A stretch of 18,434 nucleotides of DNA from an uncultured Ruminococcus sp. (GTDB lineage Bacteria; Bacillota; Clostridia; Oscillospirales; CAG-272). Shown one piece after another: positions 13,764 to 18,434 of this stretch; the stretch's first letter is position 1; every line of letters starts with the position of its first letter. The notes beneath the pieces were generated by a model, which made no database searches, was not told where the DNA came from, and saw nothing but the letters and a program-made list of their open reading frames with translations. The DNA is taken from the NCBI GenBank assembly GCA_902778985.1, contig CACYZS010000008.1, positions 1-18,434 on the forward strand, given 5' to 3'. A program made the position numbers and the translations under genes.

Positions 13764-15323
13764 GTGAAACTCAATTACAGGAAAACCGTTCTGGTCGGCT
13801 TCGCCTTTTTCCTGATCTGCCTGTTCTGGCAGGCGTACGACACGCTGATCCCGAAGATTTTGACCGACAAGTTCGGGCTCTCGCAGACGGCGTCGGGCGT
13901 TATTATGGCGCTCGACAATATCGTCGCGCTCTTTATGCTCCCGCTCTTCGGGGCGTTCTCGGACAAGTGCCGCTCGAAGATGGGGCGGCGCACGCCCTTC
14001 ATTCTGATCGGGACCGTCGTGGCGATCGCCCTGATCTTCCCGCTCTCGCTCTCCGACCGGATGCAACTGCAGAACCTGACCGACGCCGACCCCGACGACC
14101 GGGTGGCGCAACTCTCCGAGGTCTGGGACGCCGATCCCGAGATCGCCGATCCGAACGGCACGGGCAAGGTGCGTCTGCAATCGCTCTTCACGAGCAAAGA
14201 GGCGTTCACGTCGATCCCCCTGACCGACGAGAACGGCGACCTCACGGAGGGGCAGACCGATTACGTGATTCCGGCGCGGCAGGCGTACGCCCGGATCGTG
14301 ACCAAGGCGAACCCCGCGCCGATGATCCTGTTTATGGGGGCGCTGATCCTTCTGCTCCTTTCGATGTCGGTCTTCCGCTCCCCCGCCGTCGCCCTGATGC
14401 CCGACGTGACCATCAAGCCGCTGCGATCGAAGGCGAACGCGGTCATCAACCTGATGGGTGCGGTCGGCGGGATCCTGACGCTCGCGCTCGGGTTGGTGCT
14501 CGGGACCGGCAAACCCGAAAACGCCCTGATGCACTACGGCACTTTCTTCCTGATCGTCGCCGCGATGATGGCGGTCTCGCTCGCGATCTTCCTGACCTTC
14601 GTGCGCGAACCGAAACTGGTCCGCGAAATGGAGGAGGAGAGCAAGCGGCTCGGGATCTCTCCGGACGTGGAAAGCGAACTCGACGAAGCCAAGCGCGAGG
14701 CGGCAAAGCACGGCGGGACCGGCGCGCTGCTCCCCCTGCTCCTGATCCTTGCGTCGGTGGTCTTCTGGTACATGGGCTACAACGCCGTCACCAGCAAGTA
14801 TTCGGTCTACGCCGGAACGGTGCTCGGGCTCGACTACAACCTGACGCTCCTGCTCGCGCAGGGCGTGACCATCCTCGCGTTTCTGCCGATCGGGTTTTTG
14901 TCGGCGAAGATCGGACGCAAACGCACGATCCTCGCGGGGGTGATCATGATGACCGTCGCCTTCTCGTTCTGCTCGATTCTGCGGCAGAACAGCCCGGCGC
15001 TTCTGGTCAACGTCCTGTTCTGCACCGCCGGGATCGGTTGGGCGGCGATCAACGTCAACAGTTTCCCGATGGTGGTCGAACTCTGCAGCGCGGACAACGT
15101 CGGCAAGTACACCGGCTACTACTACACCGCGTCGATGGCGGCGCAGACCCTGACGCCGATCCTCTCGGGCTTCTTTATGGATAAGATCGGGATGACCTCG
15201 CTCTTCCCTTACGCCTCGATCTGCATTTTCTGCGCGCTGATCACCATGATCTTCGTCCGCCGCGGCGACAACCGCGAAGTTCTCCCGCCTCAAAACGATA
15301 ACCACACGGAGGTATCGGCATGA
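13764..15323 (+). CDS. MFS transporter of the SLC45/GPH sugar-porter type
   Basis: A 519-residue polytopic membrane protein with about 12 helices. The cytoplasmic TM2-TM3 loop has the MFS signature GAFSDKCRSKMGRRTP (63-78). The stretch FRSPAVALMPDVTIKPLRSKANA (204-226), shown here only by its ends and in part, matches SLC45-like and glycoside-pentoside-hexuronide porters. An unusual soluble loop of about 88 residues (97-184), rich in Asp, lies between TM3 and TM4 and should face outside the cell. A second polar region (about 281-318) separates the two six-helix halves. The start is GTG at 13764 with AAGGAGG (13752-13758). It is the first gene of an operon and overlaps the next gene in ATGA. 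The substrate is probably a sugar or glycoside, which is an inference. Confidence 0.88.
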   Translation: MKLNYRKTVLVGFAFFLICLFWQAYDTLIPKILTDKFGLSQTASGVIMALDNIVALFMLPLFGAFSDKCRSKMGRRTPFILIGTVVAIALIFPLSLSDRMQLQNLTDADPDDRVAQLSEVWDADPEIADPNGTGKVRLQSLFTSKEAFTSIPLTDENGDLTEGQTDYVIPARQAYARIVTKANPAPMILFMGALILLLLSMSVFRSPAVALMPDVTIKPLRSKANAVINLMGAVGGILTLALGLVLGTGKPENALMHYGTFFLIVAAMMAVSLAIFLTFVREPKLVREMEEESKRLGISPDVESELDEAKREAAKHGGTGALLPLLLILASVVFWYMGYNAVTSKYSVYAGTVLGLDYNLTLLLAQGVTILAFLPIGFLSAKIGRKRTILAGVIMMTVAFSFCSILRQNSPALLVNVLFCTAGIGWAAINVNSFPMVVELCSADNVGKYTGYYYTASMAAQTLTPILSGFFMDKIGMTSLFPYASICIFCALITMIFVRRGDNREVLPPQNDNHTEVSA

Positions 15324-16183
15324 CGCCGCTTCAGATCACCCTTTGCGCCGTTTGCGGCGCCCTCGTTCTCCTCTTCATCCTCTGCTTCTTTCTGCGTCGT
15401 TTCCTGACCGCGCCCGCCAAGCCGCGGGAGGGGATCGAACGCTTCAAGGGACTGGCGCTCGCGCACCGGGGACTGCACAAGAACCCGGAGGTGCCCGAAA
15501 ACTCGCTCCCCGCGTTCAAAGCCGCCGTCGAGGCGGGCTACGGCGTCGAACTCGACGTACAACTCTCCTCCGACGGGATCCCGGTGGTCTTCCACGACCA
15601 GACGCTCGAACGCGTCTGCGGGCTTCCCGGTTCGACGCGCGACTACCCGCTTGAAAAACTGGCGACCACCCCCCTCTTCGGGCAGGAGGGGATCGGGATC
15701 CCGACCTTTGCCGAGGTGCTCGAGGTGATCGGCGGACGGGTGCCGATCCTGGTCGAGATCAAGGGCGAGGATCCCGCCTACCGCGTGACCTGCGCCAAAG
15801 CCGCCGCCCTGCTCGACGAGTATCCCGGCGAATACTGGGTAGAGTCGTTTAATCCGCTCGCCCTCGCGTGGTTCAGAAAGAACCGTCCGAAGATCCTGCG
15901 CGGGCAACTGGCGATGGCGTACCTGCGCCACGACAAGTACAAGGGAAAATGCAAGTATTTCTTCTTGCAGCACTTCCTTCTGAACTTCCGCTCCCGCCCC
16001 GACTTCCTCGCCTACCGGATCGGGGATCGCGACGACCGTTCGTTTGCCCGTCTGCGTCGGCTGTACGGCACCCCCGCCGTCTCGTGGACGGTCAAGACGA
16101 AAGAGGATCTTGCTGCCTCGCCCGAGGCGTTTGACGGGATCATCTTTGAGGGCGAAGGGCGTCCCGACGGGGGGCAGGCATGA
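15320..16183 (+). CDS. Glycerophosphodiester phosphodiesterase, membrane-anchored
   Basis: A 287-residue enzyme with one N-terminal membrane helix (about 5-27) and a GDPD-type TIM barrel. Visible catalytic features are AHRG (48-51), PENSLPAF (59-66), GVELDVQ (75-81), VVFHD (89-93) and EIKGE (146-150). These supply His49, Glu77, Asp79, His92 and the metal ligands expected for hydrolysis of glycerophosphodiesters to glycerol 3-phosphate and an alcohol. The helix tethers the enzyme to the membrane, consistent with phospholipid head-group or teichoic-acid turnover. The side of the membrane is not certain. Start and stop overlap the neighbours in ATGA at both ends, so expression is coupled with the transporter and the methyltransferase. 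Confidence 0.92.
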   Translation: MTPLQITLCAVCGALVLLFILCFFLRRFLTAPAKPREGIERFKGLALAHRGLHKNPEVPENSLPAFKAAVEAGYGVELDVQLSSDGIPVVFHDQTLERVCGLPGSTRDYPLEKLATTPLFGQEGIGIPTFAEVLEVIGGRVPILVEIKGEDPAYRVTCAKAAALLDEYPGEYWVESFNPLALAWFRKNRPKILRGQLAMAYLRHDKYKGKCKYFFLQHFLLNFRSRPDFLAYRIGDRDDRSFARLRRLYGTPAVSWTVKTKEDLAASPEAFDGIIFEGEGRPDGGQA

Positions 16184-17349
16184 ACATTACCCTGACCGCG
16201 ACCTGCCTGTTCGGGCTGGAACACCTGCTCGGCGAGGAGATCGAAGCGCTCGGCTACGACCGGATAGAGACCATCGACGGACGGATCACCTACCGCGGGG
16301 ACGAGGAAGCGATCGCCCTCTCGAACGTGTTTCTCCGCTATGCGGAGCGCGTGTTCATCAACCTCGGGCGCTTTCGCGCCGACACCTTCGACGACCTGTT
16401 CGAGGGGACCAAGGCGCTGCCCTGGGAGAGTTGGATCGGGCGGGACGACGCCTTCCCCGTCAAGGGGCACTCGATCAAGAGCAAACTCTTCTCGATCCCC
16501 GACTGTCAGAGGATCGTGAAACGGGCGATCGTAGACCGCCTCTCGTCGGTCTACGGACTGACGCGCTTCCCCGAGACCGGCGTGACCTATCAGGTCGAGT
16601 TCTTTATTTTGAAGGACGAGGCGACCTTGATGATCGACACCTCGGGAGACCCGCTCCATAAGCGCGGCTACCGCCCGCAGGCAAACGTCGCCCCGATCCG
16701 CGAAACCCTTGCCGCCGCCATCGCCGCGATCTCCCGACCGCGCGAGGACGTGCTGTTCTGGGATCCCATGTGCGGTTCGGGCACCATCGCGATCGAAGCC
16801 GCGATGCAGATGAAGAAGATCGCCCCCGGCGCCCGCCGCCGCTTCGCCGCCGAACGCTTCCCCGCCATTCCGCGGGGCGTGTGGCTCTCGGCAAGAGAGG
16901 AGGCGCGCGACACGATCGTGCCGACCGGGTTCGAGGTCTACGCCTCGGATATCGATCCCGCCGCCGTCGCCCTGACCCAAGAGAACGCCAGGCGCGCCGG
17001 CGTCGACGACCGGATCCGCGCGTTCCAAGCCGACGCGCGCAAGATCTCCGCGCCCGGTCGGCGCGGCACCATCGTCTCGAACCCGCCGTACGGCGAGCGT
17101 ATGATGACCGTCCCCGAGGTCGAAACCCTCTACCGCGAACTCGGTCGCCACTTCCGCTCGCTCGCGCCGTGGCAGATCTATATCATCTCGTCGGTGCAGA
17201 ACTTTGAAACTCTCTACGGCAAACGCGCCGATAAGACCCGCAAACTCTATAACGGTATGATCCCCTGCGTACTGTATCAATACTTTAAAAACGAAAAGAA
17301 CGACGAACGCATACGGCGCGTGACGGAAAACAAAAAGGATGACGGATGA
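16180..17349 (+). CDS. THUMP-domain 23S rRNA guanine-N2 methyltransferase (RlmL/YpsC-like)
   Basis: A 389-residue RNA methyltransferase of the COG0116 type. An N-terminal ferredoxin-like region and THUMP domain (about 1-155) bind RNA. The class I methyltransferase domain follows, with HKRGYRPQANVAPIRETLAA (160-179), SAM-binding DPMCGSGTIAIEAA (195-208) and catalytic NPPYGERM (301-308). Proteins of this length in Bacillota correspond to the N-terminal half of E. coli RlmL and probably make m2G in 23S rRNA. The exact site is an inference. The ATG overlaps the GDPD stop in ATGA. A strong terminator follows, so it is the last gene of the operon. Confidence 0.92.
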   Translation: MNITLTATCLFGLEHLLGEEIEALGYDRIETIDGRITYRGDEEAIALSNVFLRYAERVFINLGRFRADTFDDLFEGTKALPWESWIGRDDAFPVKGHSIKSKLFSIPDCQRIVKRAIVDRLSSVYGLTRFPETGVTYQVEFFILKDEATLMIDTSGDPLHKRGYRPQANVAPIRETLAAAIAAISRPREDVLFWDPMCGSGTIAIEAAMQMKKIAPGARRRFAAERFPAIPRGVWLSAREEARDTIVPTGFEVYASDIDPAAVALTQENARRAGVDDRIRAFQADARKISAPGRRGTIVSNPPYGERMMTVPEVETLYRELGRHFRSLAPWQIYIISSVQNFETLYGKRADKTRKLYNGMIPCVLYQYFKNEKNDERIRRVTENKKDDG

Positions 17350-17408
17350 TCCGTTCGTGCCTCCCGCTCCGATCAAACGCTGTTCACGGCAAAATGCGAA
17401 CAAGGTTG

Positions 17409-17448
17409 AACACCGCCCGCCGGTTTCCCGGCGGGCGGTGTTTCTCTT
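17409..17448 (+). terminator. Terminator of the MFS-GDPD-methyltransferase operon
   Basis: CACCGCCCGCCGG (17411-17423) pairs perfectly with CCGGCGGGCGGTG (17428-17440) over a TTTC loop, extended by AA/TT on each side. It is followed by TTTCTCTT. It lies between convergent genes and may act in both directions, although the minus-strand side has a poor T tract. Confidence 0.88.
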
Positions 17449-17452
17449 CGGA

Positions 17453-17581
17453 TCAGAGAGAACCGAAATCAAAGGTCTCCCAACTTCCCTCGCCGAGCGT
17501 GCCGGCGGAGGTGATCAGCATATCCCGATCAAGCAAGACGACCTTGACGGTTGCGGGTTCGTAGGTTTTTTTGTCTTTCAT
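17453..17581 (-). CDS. Small 42-residue protein, function unknown
   Basis: A short gene with its own ribosome binding site, AAGGAG (17589-17594), 7 nt before ATG at 17581, and a TGA stop at 17453-17455 just before the terminator stem. It begins 17 nt after the stop of the large surface-type protein. The product starts MKDKKTYEPATVKVV, continues through LLDRDMLITS and ends GEGSWETFDFGSL. It has no signal peptide, no membrane helix and no Cys. I recall similar short proteins with a YE-P-x-VxVVxL...D-ITS layout in gut Clostridia, without known function; this is memory, not a search result. Its placement argues for co-transcription with the upstream surface protein. Confidence 0.72.
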   Translation of the reverse strand: MKDKKTYEPATVKVVLLDRDMLITSAGTLGEGSWETFDFGSL

Positions 17582-17598
17582 TTGCCCTCTCCTTCCGG

Positions 17599-18434
17599 TC
17601 AGTTGTCAAAGACGTACCAGATCTTGCCGCTGTACTCGTTTTCCCCGAGGGTGACGGTGCGGTCCGCGGGATCGGCGACCGGACTGACCTTGCGGACAAA
17701 ATCGGTTCCGCAAGTCCATTGGACGTCGGAGATCGCAACGTAGACGGCGTTCTCGGAATCCGCAATGCCCGGGATGGTCATACTGACCACGACGGTATCC
17801 AGATCAACATACCAAACGCCGTCATACTCAAACGTTTCGCTGTTCTTAAACGGACTGCTCTGCAATTTCCCGGATATGGTGGTCGCCATAAACGGCACCG
17901 CACCGTTCGGTCTGAACCCGTCGTTGTTTTTCCATTGGTTGCTGCTCCAGTCCCCCTGGATATTTGCCCGGTACGTCCAAACCAACGCGCCGTCGATATA
18001 GAGCGAACACTCGCAATAGTATTCGACTCCGTGGGCATCCGCCAGAGCGCGGTCGTTGCCGGTACGATACAGGGTATAATCGAACAAAACACCGATGCGA
18101 TGCCAACCGTACCGATCCCCGAGCGTCGGGAAAGAGGCCGCGTCTTTCGGTCCGGTATAAACGGCGCTTGTGCTGTGTCCCCACAGATTAATCATGTCGA
18201 GATCAAAGGTCCCGCCTGATCTCTCGGCGCCGAGGTCGTCGCGCGTGTAGAACCGATACATATCACACGTACCCCATAGTCCTTCAAACGCCGCGACCGA
18301 CATCAGTGAATTGTAGGAGTTGGCGAGCGTTTCGTTCCAAAGGAGCGAATACTCGAAATAAAGGTATTTTGCAGTCGGATCTTCCGTGGTCTTGAAGAAG
18401 TGCTTGTCGCCGCGGATCTCGCCGACGGTCTTCG
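17599..18434 (-). CDS. C-terminal part of a large, probably surface-exposed protein (5' end outside window)
   Basis: The frame is open from the right window edge to the TGA at 17599-17601, giving 277 visible residues. There is no need for an internal start, because the codons upstream of the Met at 18303 continue in protein-like sequence (KHFFKTTEDPTAKYLYFEYS). Composition is rich in Trp, Tyr, Asp and Gly. The segment YGWHRIGVLFDYTLY followed by CSLYIDGALVWTYRANI resembles the beta-sandwich of laminin-G/concanavalin-like domains, where a WH-x-I-x-x-x-D strand precedes an IDG turn. No LPXTG, dockerin or S-layer motif is seen at the C terminus. The function is not recognised. It is likely secreted, but the signal peptide lies outside the window. 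Confidence 0.75.
   Translation of the reverse strand, partial: KTVGEIRGDKHFFKTTEDPTAKYLYFEYSLLWNETLANSYNSLMSVAAFEGLWGTCDMYRFYTRDDLGAERSGGTFDLDMINLWGHSTSAVYTGPKDAASFPTLGDRYGWHRIGVLFDYTLYRTGNDRALADAHGVEYYCECSLYIDGALVWTYRANIQGDWSSNQWKNNDGFRPNGAVPFMATTISGKLQSSPFKNSETFEYDGVWYVDLDTVVVSMTIPGIADSENAVYVAISDVQWTCGTDFVRKVSPVADPADRTVTLGENEYSGKIWYVFDN

Noticed and set aside
13550..13774. N-terminal extension of RibF
   Set aside because: It would translate through the gene's own full-consensus promoter. A GTG with a proper ribosome binding site at 13549 gives the standard family length.

Overview
The window reads as a chromosomal segment of a high-GC anaerobic Bacillota, most likely an uncultured Clostridia lineage of the gut Oscillospiraceae/Christensenellales type. 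The basis is the greA-lysS gene pair, a PucR/CdaR-type regulator, the prmA-rsmE pair, strong AAGGAGG-type ribosome binding sites, and very consensus-like sigma-A promoters (TTGACA-N17-TATAAT) at several genes. Lineage is inferred from gene types only. I see no phage, plasmid, transposase or CRISPR signature.

Layout. (1) 1-580 is non-coding and structure-rich: a tRNA-Cys (GCA) with encoded CCA, its terminator, an inverted imperfect copy of the tRNA 3' half, a chain of hairpins, and a short array of hairpins separated by TGAATTG. (2) 580-2746 (+): two tandem promoters driving a half-size ABC exporter. (3) 2791-4070 (+): a monocistronic Gfo/Idh/MocA oxidoreductase with its own promoter. (4) 4101-4364: about eight hairpins separated by a CGATATAA-like spacer, filling the convergent gap. 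(5) 4364-10814 (-), in transcription order: a CdaR-like regulator, two translationally coupled S41 (CtpA-like) proteases, greA, and lysS fused to a C-terminal tRNA-binding domain. (6) 10956-13549 (-), in transcription order: ribF, prmA, rsmE, from a perfect promoter. (7) 13688-17349 (+): a divergent perfect promoter and a three-gene operon with ATGA overlaps: MFS/SLC45-like transporter, glycerophosphodiester phosphodiesterase, and a THUMP-domain RNA methyltransferase. (8) 17409-18434: a strong terminator, then on the minus strand a 42-codon gene missed by length filters and the C-terminal part of a large, probably surface-exposed protein cut by the window edge.

Most protein-coding genes are housekeeping or ordinary accessory functions: translation (tRNA-Cys, LysRS, PrmA, RsmE, RlmL-like), transcript elongation (GreA), flavin cofactors (RibF), envelope proteolysis (S41 pair) and transport. 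The less ordinary material is the non-coding architecture (two multi-hairpin arrays with fixed but different spacers, and the inverted tRNA-Cys 3' half), the LysRS fusion, and the small peptide gene behind the surface protein. No complete new multi-gene system is evident.
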